DNA from: UBA6522 sp965205045
Lineage (GTDB): Bacteria; Pseudomonadota; Gammaproteobacteria; Steroidobacterales; Rariloculaceae
DNA length: 64,000 nt
Direction of reading: 5' to 3'
Assembly (NCBI GenBank): GCA_965205045.1
Contig: OZ242032.1
Location: 25,523-89,522 of the forward strand
Of this stretch, positions 9,133-17,585 are shown one piece after another (the first letter of the stretch is position 1; every line of letters starts with the position of its first letter). The position numbers were made by a program, and so were the translations under genes. The notes under the pieces are model-generated. The model was given only the letters and a program-made list of their open reading frames with translations. It was not told where the DNA came from and searched no databases.

Positions 9133-9378
9133 ATGGACGACATGGACTTTACCGACCTGCACCGGCGCAACAGCCGCATGCTGGGGCGGCGCGCCAACTC
9201 CCAAATGAACATCTCGCTGCCGATCGAGCTGCACGAGCAACTGCGGGACATCGCATGGAACAGGCGCATCTCGCTGTCGCACCTGTGCCGCGTGCTGCTG
9301 GTGAAGGGCCTGGAGATCTGGGAGACGGAGCAAGGAGCGAAATGGGAGAAGGCGCGGGCGGATGCGGAGGGCGAATAG
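9133..9378 (+). CDS. Ribbon-helix-helix DNA-binding protein, paralogue of the 4.5-kb gene
   Basis: The ATG at 9133 is chosen because CAGGAG lies 8 bases upstream; an earlier in-frame ATG at 9088 lacks a ribosome binding site. The 81 residues contain MNISLPIELHEQLRDIAW and ISLSHLCRVLLVKGLE, a standard ribbon-helix-helix. A charged N-terminal arm and C-terminal tail flank it. It is transcribed from the promoter at 8994-9022 and followed at once by a terminator, so it is a single-gene unit. A regulatory role in plasmid functions is inferred; no toxin gene is adjacent. Confidence 0.75.
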   Translation: MDDMDFTDLHRRNSRMLGRRANSQMNISLPIELHEQLRDIAWNRRISLSHLCRVLLVKGLEIWETEQGAKWEKARADAEGE

Positions 9379-9396
9379 GGTCTTCACGAGGTAGAA

Positions 9397-9438
9397 GCCC
9401 TGCACCGGGTTCGTCGCCCTTGTGCGGGGTTTTTTTGC
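9397..9438 (+). terminator. Rho-independent terminator after the 9.1-kb RHH gene
   Basis: The arms CCCTGCAC and GTGCGGGG form a stem, directly followed by a run of seven T. It lies 18 bases after the stop codon. Confidence 0.7.
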
Positions 9439-9566
9439 GCCCGTTCGCCGGTGGCGCGCGAGCCGCGCGCAAACGCCCCTGATCCGGCAGGCGCCATGAG
9501 GCACCGCCTCACCACCCGCCTGGACCGCCCCATAAGTCCCTCCGGGGGACTGCCGCCTTCAGGCGT

Positions 9567-9595
9567 CCTTCGACAATCCTGAGCCGAGTCGAAGG
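9567..9595. repeat. CCTTCGAC ... GTCGAAGG interspersed palindromic repeat
   Basis: CCTTCGAC and GTCGAAGG arms flank a 13-base centre containing CCTGAG. Related CCTTCGAC...CTCAGG sequences lie at 4259-4276, about 7953-7971, 7986-8000 and 11096-11113, and a variant lies at about 28747-28765. This is a small dispersed palindromic repeat family. Confidence 0.6.
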
Positions 9596-9703
9596 ATCAG
9601 GAGGGGGATAGGAGGTTGTCGGAAGCGACTCGATGCCGCTTTTGGCAACATGCCTTGAGTTATTTTCTTGCCAATTAAATACCATGTCGGCTATACTGGC
9701 TGC

Positions 9704-10114
9704 ATGGTTGATCAACGCTTCCGCAAAAACGCCGGTGCCGTCTTCGCGCTCAAGTATCACGTCGTCTGGTGCCCCAAATACCGACTGCCCGTATTGGTCG
9801 GGGCTGTTGCCGAAAGGCTCAAGGCACTGCTCAGCGAAAAGGCCGACGAGATGGAAGGCATCATCCGGGCGATGGAGGTCATGCCGGACCACGTGCACCT
9901 GTTCGTGGACATGCCGCCCACGTTGGCGCCTGCGCATATCGTCAACCAGTTCAAGGGATGGACGTCCCGCATGTTGCGCCAGGAGTTCCCCCACCTTGTC
10001 AGCCGCATGCCGACCCTTTGGAGCCGTTCCTACTACATGGGCAGCGTCGGGCACGTCTCCGACGCCACGGTGCGTCGCTACATCGAGGGCCAGAAGAAAG
10101 GCCGAGGCAAGTAG
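9704..10114 (+). CDS. tnpA: IS200/IS605-family Y1 transposase TnpA
   Basis: 136 residues is normal for a Y1 HUH single-strand transposase. The HUH motif reads DHVHLFV (about residues 66-72), and the catalytic Tyr lies in TVRRYIEGQ near the C-terminus. The start at 9704 (MVDQRF) fits the family length. A TATACT hexamer lies 10 bases upstream. It excises and inserts the element as single-stranded circles using end hairpins. Its stop TAG directly abuts the tnpB ATG, giving the usual tnpA-tnpB order. The frame appears intact. Confidence 0.9.
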   Translation: MVDQRFRKNAGAVFALKYHVVWCPKYRLPVLVGAVAERLKALLSEKADEMEGIIRAMEVMPDHVHLFVDMPPTLAPAHIVNQFKGWTSRMLRQEFPHLVSRMPTLWSRSYYMGSVGHVSDATVRRYIEGQKKGRGK

Positions 10115-11231
10115 ATGCGCAAAGCGTTCAAGTTCCGGCTCTACCCCACTCGCAAGCAGACCGAGGCCCTGGACCGCGAGCTTACGGCGGCACAAAGGCT
10201 TTACAACGCCGCCCTGCAGCAACGCCGGTTCGCCTGGCAGCGCCGCCACGTCTCGCTCAACTACAACGCCCAGGCTGGCGACCTCAAGGACCTGCGCGCC
10301 AGCGGCGCCCCGACACCCGCCAACTTCAGCGCCTGCCAGGACGTTCTGCGGCGCCTCGACAAGGCGTTCCAGGCATTCTTCCGACGGGTGAAGTCCGGCG
10401 GCAAGCCCGGCTTTCCGCGCTTCAAGTCGCGGGACCGCTACGACTCCCTCACGTTTCCGTCCTATGGCGACGGCTGCCGCATCCGCGACAATGGCAAGCT
10501 CTACCTGCAAGGTGTCGGCGAAGTCCGCGTCAAGTGGCACCGCCAGATCGCTGGCAAGATCAAGACCGCGACCGTGCGTCGCCGCGGCGGGCGCTGGCAC
10601 GTCTGCTTCAGCGTCGAATACGACCCCGAGCCGCTGCCAACTATGGAAGGGGAGGTCGGAATCGACGTTGGCCTGGATCACTTCGCTGCGCTCAGCACGG
10701 GCGACCTGACACCCAACCCCCGCTGGTACAGGAACGCTCAGAAGCGCTTGCGACGGGCGCAGCGCAAGGTGGCACGCCGCGTCAAGGGGTCGAACGGCCG
10801 CCGCAAGGCCGTATGGGAGCTGCAGCGCGTTCACGAGCATATCGCCAATCAACGGGCTGATTTCGTGCATAAGTTGTCTCGACAGATCGTTGACGGCTAC
10901 CAACTTATTGCCGTTGAAAAGCTCAACATCGGCGGCATGGCCAAAGGCATGCTTGCCAAGTCGATACACGATGCGGCGTGGCGTTCCTTTCTGGAAAAAC
11001 TCATCGTCAAAGCGGCAGAGGCTGGGCGACGAGTGGTGGAAGTGAACCCGGCCGGGACGAGCCAGCATTGCCTGTGCGGCTGCGAAGTCCGCAGCCCTTC
11101 GACTCCGCTCAGGACTGGCCGTCCGGGTGCATCGCTGTCCTGAGTGCGGCCTTGTTGCCCCGCGCGATGTGGTGTCCGCACAGTTGATCCTACGGCTCGA
11201 ACGGAGCCTTGCGAGCGCTAACGTAGCCTGA
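10115..11231 (+). pseudogene. tnpB: tnpB (IS605 OrfB-type RNA-guided nuclease), frameshifted in the zinc finger
   Basis: The first frame (stop at 11143) contains the TnpB helix-turn-helix start KFRLYPTRKQTEALDREL. It also has RuvC-I GIDVGLDHFAALS (Asp near residue 183) and RuvC-II AVEKLNIGG (Glu near 266), then the first zinc-finger half QHCLCGC. At about 11096-11113 a CCTTCGACTCCGCTCAGG repeat interrupts the finger. The rest (VRVHRCPECG, RDVVSAQLIL) continues in another frame to TGA 11229-11231. The protein as read loses the second Cys pair and RuvC-III. It was probably active before the repeat inserted. Confidence 0.8.
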
Positions 11232-11257
11232 TGTAAGGGCATGCGTTGCTCCAGAAG

Positions 11258-11277
11258 CCGCCGCTTTCAAGCGGCGG
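11258..11277 (+). mobile_element. Right-end hairpin of the IS200/IS605 element
   Basis: CCGCCGCTT and the matching AAGCGGCGG form a perfect hairpin shortly after tnpB, typical of the subterminal structure recognised by Y1 transposases. In TnpB systems this region also gives the 3' part of the guide (omega) RNA. The exact cleavage site is not assigned. Confidence 0.65.
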
Positions 11278-11462
11278 AGTCGTCACCACCCCTGATCGTC
11301 CCGGCTTTCGAGCGCCAAAACCGCGGCTGAAAGCCGGGGCCGCCAGCGCCGACGCTGCTGCCAAAAAAAGGCGTGACGCCGGCCTTGCCACGGGGTAAAT
11401 TTCCGGTAACGGAAGGGTTCAAGTCATCAACGTTCGTCACGTGCAAATGGAAGGAGGCAGCC

Positions 11463-11612
11463 ATGATCGAGGTTGCAGCATTTGCGTTGGCCGTGTCTGT
11501 GGCGTTCGTCCTGATCGGCAAGACAATGCCGCATCATCATCACCCCAGGTCGTGGAAGCGCATTGACGATGCCAGCCGCGTCCACTACATGCCGAGGAGC
11601 AATCGCGGATGA
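11463..11612 (+). CDS. Small single-pass membrane protein
   Basis: This 49-residue protein starts at the ATG at 11463, which has AAGGAGG at an ideal distance. The N-terminal half (MIEVAAFALAVSVAFVLIG) is one hydrophobic segment. It is followed by a HHHH stretch and a basic tail. It resembles no family known to me. It stands alone between the IS605 end and a downstream terminator. The strong ribosome binding site is the best evidence that it is real. Confidence 0.5.
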   Translation: MIEVAAFALAVSVAFVLIGKTMPHHHHPRSWKRIDDASRVHYMPRSNRG

Positions 11613-11713
11613 GTCGTTCAAGAGGATGTTGGGGATGTGATGCCGTGCGCTTGGGTCCGTCCTGACCGACCTGCCCGGGTGGATGCCCGCGTCCCATCAC
11701 CCGTTGCCTAACC

Positions 11714-11754
11714 AAGCCCTGCCCAAGGTTCACGATCCTGGTGCAGGGCTTTTC
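11714..11754 (+). terminator. Rho-independent terminator
   Basis: AAGCCCTGC and GCAGGGCTT arms with a 20-base loop, followed by TTTTCC. It could end transcription from the small membrane-protein gene at 11463. Confidence 0.6.
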
Positions 11755-11846
11755 CGTGTGCGGTCATTCCCGGACGCGGCTTGCGTGCGACGCTCCCTGG
11801 CGCCGTGCGCACACCGCAGCGTTGTCTAACAGATAAGGGGGCCATC

Positions 11847-12040
11847 ATGAAAGGACTGCTTGTGGCGGAGAAGGCGGCGGCAATGATGTTGCGATGCCGG
11901 AGGATGAGGTCATGCAGTTGGCGTCAGACCCGAGCGTGATGCGGCTCAGGGGAATTGTGGAACGCGCCGAGGTCCTGCTCATGCCCAGCGTCCACGTGAG
12001 TTATTCCGTCCTGGATGTAGGGGTTGGTAACTGCTGCCAG
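11847..12040 (+). pseudogene. 5' part of an interrupted TbpB-like lipoprotein gene
   Basis: An ATG at 11847 with AAGGGG upstream begins MKGLLVAEKAAA. The body reads in the next frame from about 11873 (GGGNDVAMPEDEVMQLAS, then IVERAEVLLMPSVHVSYSVL). A signal-peptide and lipobox portion seems to have been lost by a small deletion. The frame runs into the IS607 left end near 12030. The C-terminal portion probably resumes at 14335 beyond the element. The link between the halves is inferred from order and orientation. Confidence 0.4.
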
Positions 12041-12061
12041 TTAAGTCTATAATAGTCAATT

Positions 12062-12655
12062 ATGGATGTTACCAGCAAACGCATAGGCTTGACGGCATGG
12101 GGCCGTCTGTACGGGTTTGACAAGGCGACGACGTCGAGGCTGCACCATACAGGTAAGCTGCCGGCCGGACTTCAGATCGAGCAACTGCCCAACGGGCGCT
12201 ACTACGTCATTGTGCCGCCGGAGCAGTTAGGTCGGTGCGTGGTCTACGCGCGGGTTTCGTCCGCAGACCAGAAAGAGGACCTGGACCGCCAGGTAGGGCG
12301 CATCACCGAATGGGCGACGAAGGAAGGGTATCTGCCGAGTGAAGTCGTCAAGGAGGTCGGGTCTGGTCTGAACGGTAACCGCCGGGGTCTCCGAAAGCTG
12401 CTGGGCGACCATGCGGTGAGCACGATCATCGTGGAACACCGTGAGCGCCTGTGTCGCTTCGGCTTCGAGTACGTGGAAGCCGCTCTGACCGGCCGGGGCG
12501 CGCGCGTGGTCGTCATGGAAGACGAGGAAGTTGAAGACGACCTGGTGCGGGACGTGACCGAGGTGATGACGTCGCTTTGTGCGAGGCTCTACGGCAGGCG
12601 TTCGGCGCGGCGTCGTGCCGAGCGTGCGGTTGCGGCGGCGAGGGAGGCGGGATGA
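12062..12655 (+). CDS. tnpA: IS607-family serine recombinase TnpA
   Basis: This 197-residue protein has an N-terminal MerR-like helix-turn-helix (WGRLYGFDKATTSRLHHTG). It is followed by a resolvase catalytic domain with the nucleophile Ser in CVVYARVSSADQ (about residue 67). The C-terminus LCARLYGRRSARRRAE is typical of IS607. A TATAAT lies at about 12049, just before the ATG. The stop overlaps the tnpB start (ATGA). The frame is intact, so the element may still move if its ends are intact. Confidence 0.88.
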   Translation: MDVTSKRIGLTAWGRLYGFDKATTSRLHHTGKLPAGLQIEQLPNGRYYVIVPPEQLGRCVVYARVSSADQKEDLDRQVGRITEWATKEGYLPSEVVKEVGSGLNGNRRGLRKLLGDHAVSTIIVEHRERLCRFGFEYVEAALTGRGARVVVMEDEEVEDDLVRDVTEVMTSLCARLYGRRSARRRAERAVAAAREAG

Positions 12656-14334
12656 TCGCCACCTACCAGACTCGGATTGCGGCGTACGCTGACCTCGGTC
12701 GTGCCGCCGGGGATGCAGTGCTTGATGCGTACGGAGAGCTATACGGGCGTGTGCAGCGCAAGTTGTTTGCAGATATGGCAGGGGGTCATTCTGCGCCCTC
12801 GCTGAAGAGCGAGTACCTGGAGCGCTACGGCATCCCGGCACGCATGTTTAATGCGGTTCGGGTGTCGCTGGAAGGCAAGGTTGCCTCTGTCCGGGAGAGT
12901 CAGAAGCTGCGCCTTGACGACCTCCTTCGGCGTATTGCCCGTGCAAAAAAGCAGATTGCGAAGGCGAAGAAGCGTGGGCGTCTGGACCAGGCACACCACA
13001 AGCGCCGCAGGCTGGCGGGCCTGGAACACCAGCGGATGGAACTGGAAGCTGAGTCGAAGGCGGGCCTGGTTCGTCTTTGCTTCGGGTCGAAGGCGCTTTG
13101 GCACAAGCAGCATCATCTTGGGGAAAACGGTTACGCCAGCCATGACGAGTGGCTGGAGGACTGGCGTAGCTCTCGCACGGGTGAGTTCTTCGTGCTGGGG
13201 AGCCGGGACGAGACAGCCGGCTGCCAGTTGTGCGTGGCTGCCGTCGCGGACGATGGGTCACTGACGCTTCGTCTTCGCATGCCGGACAGCCTAGCCGGTG
13301 AGCACGGCAAGTATGTCACCATCGAAGGCGTACGGTTTGCCTATGGACACGAGCAGGTGCTGGCGGCTCTTGAGAGCAATGCTGAGTACGCCGCTTACCG
13401 TCGTGAACGTGGCGAGAAGGCGGCACGAGTGACCGATCTGGGTCAGGCCATCAGCTACCGGTTCAAACGCGACGCCAAAGGCTGGCGGGTATTCGTTACG
13501 ACGGAGACCGTGGATGTCCCGGTGGCGACAGATCGTAAACGTGGCGCCATTGGCGTTGATCTGAACGCCGATCACCTGGCGGTTGCCGAGACCGATGCGT
13601 CGGGAAACTATGTTCATGCGTTCAGTGTGCCGCTGGTCACTTGTGGCAAGTCCAGGCATCAGGCCGAGGCTCTCATCGGTGATGCCGTTGCCCGTATCGT
13701 TGATTACGCCAAAGGGGTTGGCAAGCCCATCGTGATGGAGCGGTTGGACTTCCGCAACAAGAAGTCAAGGCTCGAAGGCGAGTCGCGCAAGTATGCCCGG
13801 ATGCTGTCGAGTTTCGGTTATGGCAAGACACAGGCTTGCTTGCTTTCTCGGTGTCACCGTGAGGGTGTTGGTATTCACCGGGTCAACCCGGCTTTCAGTT
13901 CAGTCGTTGGTCGGGTGAAATTCATGGAGAGATATGGGCTCAGCGTTCACCAGGCATCGGCCCTGGTGCTGGCCCGCAGGTTGCTTGGCTGTTCCGAGCG
14001 CATTCCGCGCCGGTGGGTAGCCCCTGTCGGCAATGGCGGCCGTGTCGCCTTCCGCGTACCCGTGAGGAAGCGCGTGAAGCACGTATGGACGTACTGGGGT
14101 GCGATCTCGGGGCAGCTGAGACCGGCGCTTGCAGCGCATCACCGGCTGGGGAAGTCGAGAGACGGCCCCAATCCGATTCAGGCGTTCGTTCGGGCTGTGG
14201 CTCGCGGGGATAGCCTGGGTGGGGACCCGTTCGGTGTTTCCGGGCGCGATTCCCGGACGGAGTCGCCTTGCACAGTTGGGGCGGCGGCGCGGCTACACCC
14301 GCGTCTTTGGAAATGGTTTGGCAGCAGTCTGTGA
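12652..14334 (+). CDS. tnpB: Divergent TnpB-like nuclease of the IS607 element
   Basis: This 560-residue protein starts at the ATG that overlaps the tnpA stop. A long basic helical region (residues 80-130) precedes the nuclease core. RuvC-I is AIGVDLNADHLAVAETD (Asp near 302) and RuvC-II is IVMERLDFRNKK (Glu near 363). The usual zinc ribbon is absent. The RuvC-III position reads RYGLSVHQASALVLARR rather than DRDxNAAxN, so the canonical third Asp is missing. Large TnpB variants with this YGLSxHxA pattern are known, and some are proposed to use a rearranged catalytic residue. Whether this one cuts DNA cannot be told from sequence. An omega RNA would be expected at the 3' end near 14330. Confidence 0.75.
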   Translation: MIATYQTRIAAYADLGRAAGDAVLDAYGELYGRVQRKLFADMAGGHSAPSLKSEYLERYGIPARMFNAVRVSLEGKVASVRESQKLRLDDLLRRIARAKKQIAKAKKRGRLDQAHHKRRRLAGLEHQRMELEAESKAGLVRLCFGSKALWHKQHHLGENGYASHDEWLEDWRSSRTGEFFVLGSRDETAGCQLCVAAVADDGSLTLRLRMPDSLAGEHGKYVTIEGVRFAYGHEQVLAALESNAEYAAYRRERGEKAARVTDLGQAISYRFKRDAKGWRVFVTTETVDVPVATDRKRGAIGVDLNADHLAVAETDASGNYVHAFSVPLVTCGKSRHQAEALIGDAVARIVDYAKGVGKPIVMERLDFRNKKSRLEGESRKYARMLSSFGYGKTQACLLSRCHREGVGIHRVNPAFSSVVGRVKFMERYGLSVHQASALVLARRLLGCSERIPRRWVAPVGNGGRVAFRVPVRKRVKHVWTYWGAISGQLRPALAAHHRLGKSRDGPNPIQAFVRAVARGDSLGGDPFGVSGRDSRTESPCTVGAAARLHPRLWKWFGSSL

Positions 14335-15099
14335 CTAAAGTCAACCATTTTTACAACGGTCACGGAGAGCTTTCCGGTCGCCTGCAGCGGGGTGACGTGC
14401 GTCGGCGCCGGCGTAACCCTTGACCTGGAAGCCGTCAACCTGACGGACCTCATTGATCCCAACATCGACCTCCCTGTAAGCGAAGCCAATCTCCAGTCAC
14501 GGGAGGATGGATTCGACACCGTGTTTGTCAAGGGAAAGCTGGATGCCTCGGGCATTGACGCCGCAGACATTCAGGTGCTGCTTCCTGACATCACGGTCAC
14601 CGACATTCCGGAGGCCTTGGGCTACGGGTTTTGGGGAGAGCACGGCGCGGCGGGCCTGGCCCTTGCGGACGGTCCCTTCTCCGGCCGAGCCAGCGACCTC
14701 ATCCCGTTCAGCGGTGACATGAAGGTGGTCATCCCCTTCGCGCTCGGCGACGTTTCCGGCACGAATCCCCGCGGTCCCGGAAGCGCAACCTGGGCCGGCA
14801 TTGCCGAAGTTGTCGCCGTCCGCACCTTCAGGCGTCAAGAGGGACTTGCAATCCTGACGATTCCGGACTTGTCACAGCCCACCGTCAACGTCGGGATCGA
14901 GGTTGCCGGAAATCCGATCGGCAAACCCGGCTGGACGGACATGTCTCTGGTCGACGGCCGTTTCGTGTCCGGGGCCGCTGGCCATGACTACCTGGAGGGG
15001 AATTTCTACGGCGTGGATAACAGCGAGGCTTACGGCGTCTTTGATACCGATAATTTCACCGGCGCTTTCGGGGCGAAACGAAAAGCAGAGGGCGAGTAG
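14335..15099 (+). pseudogene. 3' part of a TbpB-like lipoprotein gene
   Basis: From about 14360 the frame reads SFPVACSGVTCVGAGVTLDL and continues without interruption to the stop at 15099. The C-terminus (YLEGNFYGVDNSEAYGVF, then FTGAFGAKR) is the closing strand pattern of TbpB-type beta-barrel domains, normally outer-surface lipoproteins. The N-terminus is missing because the IS607 element lies directly upstream. An internal ATG/GTG could still give a cytoplasmic fragment, but no signal peptide remains. Related lipoproteins lie at 1-4106 and 18613-19830. Confidence 0.55.
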
Positions 15100-15437
15100 G
15101 TGCAGCCACGTCGTTACGCAGCATGCGGATGTCCTGCACTGCGCACGCCTGCCCGCTGCATGCCAACGGTGGAGGGAAAAGGTGCTTCCACTCGCTTCGC
15201 GCCCGTTTATGACGCGAGAGGCGAATGCGTTCCTTCACTCTTTGGGATTGATCCCTGGTTTTCGCATTTCCGTCTACAGCCGCCGCTGAACGGAACGGAG
15301 CCGACACGTGGTTTTTGTGTCGGCGACGTGAAGTGAAGTGTGCGGAACCAGGGAGCGAAGCGACCGGCTCATACGTCTTCGATGTCGAATGCCGATGGAT
15401 CGACGGTTTTTTGAGATGCCGGATCAGGAACTGGTTT
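15100..15437. other. Gene-free stretch before origin 2
   Basis: No supported gene. A small hairpin (GCCGACAC and GTGTCGGC arms, 15300-15322) with a T-rich loop could act as a weak terminator for the lipoprotein fragment. Confidence 0.35.
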
Positions 15438-15680
15438 TGAGTTTTCCACAGGTTTGCCTGCTCCTATTACTAGCAAATATTACTTTACAGGATAATTACA
15501 GGATTTAGGGGGGGGTGATTTAACGAGAAAAAGGGGGGCGATTTAACGAGAAAAGGGGGGGTGATTTAACGAGAAAAGGGGGGCGATTTAACGAGAAAAG
15601 GGGGGGTGATTTAACGAGAAAAGGGGGGGGCGATTTAACGTGGAAAACTTCCCGGCATCACAGAGTTTTCCACAGGCCCC
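15438..15680. other. Putative plasmid replication origin 2 (oriV)
   Basis: Two DnaA-box-like TTTTCCACA sites (about 15438 and 15667) flank an AT-rich stretch (15467-15508) and six iterons (15517-15654). The layout directly downstream of repA and close to parA is that of an iteron plasmid origin. Function is inferred. Confidence 0.75.
15507..15654. repeat. Six iterons of about 23 bp
   Basis: The core GATTTAACGAGAAAAGGGGG begins at 15517, 15540, 15563, 15585, 15608 and 15632, a spacing of 22-24 bases or about two helical turns. The last copy is altered (GATTTAACGTGGAAAA). The G-run length between units varies from 6 to 9. Confidence 0.85.
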
Positions 15681-15728
15681 CCCGGACGATTTCCGCCCTG
15701 TTTTTCCCAGGGATGTTGTGAGAGGAAG

Positions 15729-16673
15729 TTAATGCGAAATCGGTGGCGGGGAACCCAGAAGCAGCAAACCGCCGCGAACGGATTTGACCTTCGCTTGTGG
15801 ATAGACCGCCAGGACCTTGCGGAGTTGTGGCAGGAACGACCGCTTGAAGTTTCTGTCCGCGTCCTTGCCGGTGTATTCCTGGGCGAACTGCTCCCGTAAC
15901 GACGACCAGTGAACCGTCGCCCCTTTGCCCTCGATGCGGTATAGCCGGTAGGCAAGCCAGGCGTACACGTCCAGGGCCAGGGACGATCCTTTGAGCACCT
16001 GCAAGGCCCGCAAGTCGAGTGGCACGGCCCCTTTCAGGAGCGAACTGTAGAAGTGTTCGGTCAAGACGATCAGCCCGGGCCATAGGGACCGTTGTCTGGT
16101 GTTTCTGTTCGTCATCCAGGCGTCAAATTGTTCGACCGCCTGGCCGTTGAAGGTGCGGCCCCTGTAACCGAGCTGCAGGCGACAGGCAGCCAAGGCGTGC
16201 ATCTGTCGCCGCAGGGTTGCGTACCGTGCCCCTTGCGTGTCCATGCCCATCAACTCGAGAAACTGCGCGGCACTGTCGCCGATGGGGATGTCCCGTGTCT
16301 TGTGTCGCACCGCGTGCGTGGACAGGTGGGCCAAGGCAAGCCGCGGCAACGGGCCGTATGGGATGGGTTGCTGGACCGGCCCGTTGCCCTCGTCCAGGTA
16401 GCCGGCCTGTACATTCACCCAGGCCGGTCCGGACTGGCGCATGAACTCGCGTCCCTCGACCCTGGAACGGGGCAAGCCCACCTGGCAGAACACGGCGTGC
16501 GTAAAGGCCATGTCGTCGCCGCTTGGCGGGCTGCCGTAAATCTCGGTCGCCGCCTCCAGCAGCTTGCCGTCCCGGGGAGCCGGAGTGAGGGCTCTGGAAA
16601 CCCTGCCGGTTATGGTCTTGGGTTGTCTGGACTGATTTCCGGCCAGCCCACCGCGACCAGCAATCTCCGTCAC
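15729..16673 (-). CDS. repA: Plasmid replication initiator RepA
   Basis: This 314-residue protein starts at GTG 16673, with AAGG upstream. It resembles the plasmid-encoded RepA family, with MAFTHAVFCQVGLPRS, then LSTHAVRHKTRDIPIGDSAA. A C-terminal region follows (LDVYAWLAYRLYRIEGKG, HWSSLREQFAQEYTG) that forms the second winged helix. It should bind the six iterons just downstream and load the host helicase. The order parA - RHH gene - repA - iterons, all on the minus strand with short gaps, is a compact maintenance module. The frame is intact. Confidence 0.88.
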   Translation of the reverse strand: MTEIAGRGGLAGNQSRQPKTITGRVSRALTPAPRDGKLLEAATEIYGSPPSGDDMAFTHAVFCQVGLPRSRVEGREFMRQSGPAWVNVQAGYLDEGNGPVQQPIPYGPLPRLALAHLSTHAVRHKTRDIPIGDSAAQFLELMGMDTQGARYATLRRQMHALAACRLQLGYRGRTFNGQAVEQFDAWMTNRNTRQRSLWPGLIVLTEHFYSSLLKGAVPLDLRALQVLKGSSLALDVYAWLAYRLYRIEGKGATVHWSSLREQFAQEYTGKDADRNFKRSFLPQLRKVLAVYPQAKVKSVRGGLLLLGSPPPISH

Positions 16674-16722
16674 TGCGCCGACCTTTCCTTCTGCCGGTAG
16701 AACGCAAAGAGTTTTTACTCAT

Positions 16723-16935
16723 TTACTCAGGCAATCGCTCAACGTATTCCGTCAAGAGATCGGTGATCGTCTTACCCTGCCGGACCGCATAGATTTTCAA
16801 CTTCGTGTGCAGCTCGGCGGAGAGCTGGAAATTGACTCGTTTCGTGCCAGCCTCGTCAGCCAGGCTGGCGAGCGTAGCGGCCTTTTTCTTCTCGGCGCTG
16901 GGACGACCGGCGCTCAGCATCGCATGTTTACTCAT
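16723..16935 (-). CDS. Ribbon-helix-helix partition-type protein (ParG/CopG-like)
   Basis: The protein has 70 residues. A flexible basic N-terminus (GRPSAEKKKAATLA) is followed by KRVNFQLSAELHTKLKIYA and TITDLLTEYVERL, a ribbon-helix-helix dimer fold. GAGGA precedes the ATG at 16935. It lies 20 bases after parA, in the position of the centromere-binding partner (ParG/CopG class) in type Ib partition systems, and so probably binds a site near the parA promoter. Copy control of repA is an alternative. Confidence 0.75.
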   Translation of the reverse strand: MSKHAMLSAGRPSAEKKKAATLASLADEAGTKRVNFQLSAELHTKLKIYAVRQGKTITDLLTEYVERLPE

Positions 16936-16955
16936 ATATGTAAATCCTCATCTGA

Positions 16956-17585
16956 TTAAATGAGTTTCCGCTTTAATTCGGCAGACAGGGCACGAACCTC
17001 GGTGGCGGCGTCACCGGCCGGGTCGGCGTCAAGAACCGTTGTGCCTGCTGACGCGGTGCCCGGGTAGCTCACGCGCTGGGTGATACGCGATGCCAGCACG
17101 GGCAGGTCGTAGCCGGCCAGGGCTTCGGCCACCTCTCCCCCGATCCTCGTCCCCTTGATGGCGCGCGATACCACAAAGGCGGCTTGCAGCCGACCGTCTG
17201 TCAGCGCGATGCGCTGCTTTACCAAGTCCACCAATTCGGCGGTCGCCCAAATGTCGTACGGGCTTGGCTGCACCGGGATCAGCACGAAATCGGCCGCCTT
17301 CAACGCGGACACGGCCAGGTCGGCTGCCTGAGGGGCGCCGTCGATCACCACGAAATCCTTGCGGGCGATGTGCTTCAGGTCCCGCTCGATGGTCGGCCGG
17401 TCGATGCCGACCACGGTCACCGGCTGCTCTTCACGCACGGCCGCCCAATCGCGGGCGCTGCCCTGGGGGTCGGAATCAACCAGCAAAACGCTGTCCCCGT
17501 CCAGTTGCAGGGAGCGGGCCAGGTGCGTGGCGATGGTCGTCTTGCCTGACCCGCCTTTCTGATTCAACACGGCGATGACGCGCAT
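16956..17585 (-). CDS. parA: ParA-family partition ATPase
   Basis: The 209-residue protein starts at ATG 17585, with AAAAGGAG at optimal spacing. The deviant Walker A motif is KGGSGKTT (about residues 9-16), and the switch region reads LLVDSDPQGSARDW. A hydrophobic strand with VVIDGAP serves as Walker B. Its short length, without an N-terminal DNA-binding domain, marks the type Ib (ParF/IncC-like) class that pairs with small RHH proteins such as the next gene. It segregates the plasmid by dynamic nucleoid binding. Confidence 0.9.
   Translation of the reverse strand: MRVIAVLNQKGGSGKTTIATHLARSLQLDGDSVLLVDSDPQGSARDWAAVREEQPVTVVGIDRPTIERDLKHIARKDFVVIDGAPQAADLAVSALKAADFVLIPVQPSPYDIWATAELVDLVKQRIALTDGRLQAAFVVSRAIKGTRIGGEVAEALAGYDLPVLASRITQRVSYPGTASAGTTVLDADPAGDAATEVRALSAELKRKLI

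Noticed and set aside
9509..11242. 577-codon minus-strand frame
   Set aside because: Antisense to the IS200/IS605 tnpA-tnpB pair, which has intact HUH and RuvC motifs.
15517..15654. Possible CRISPR array
   Set aside because: The units are contiguous 22-24-bp iterons with no unique spacers, and they lie beside repA.
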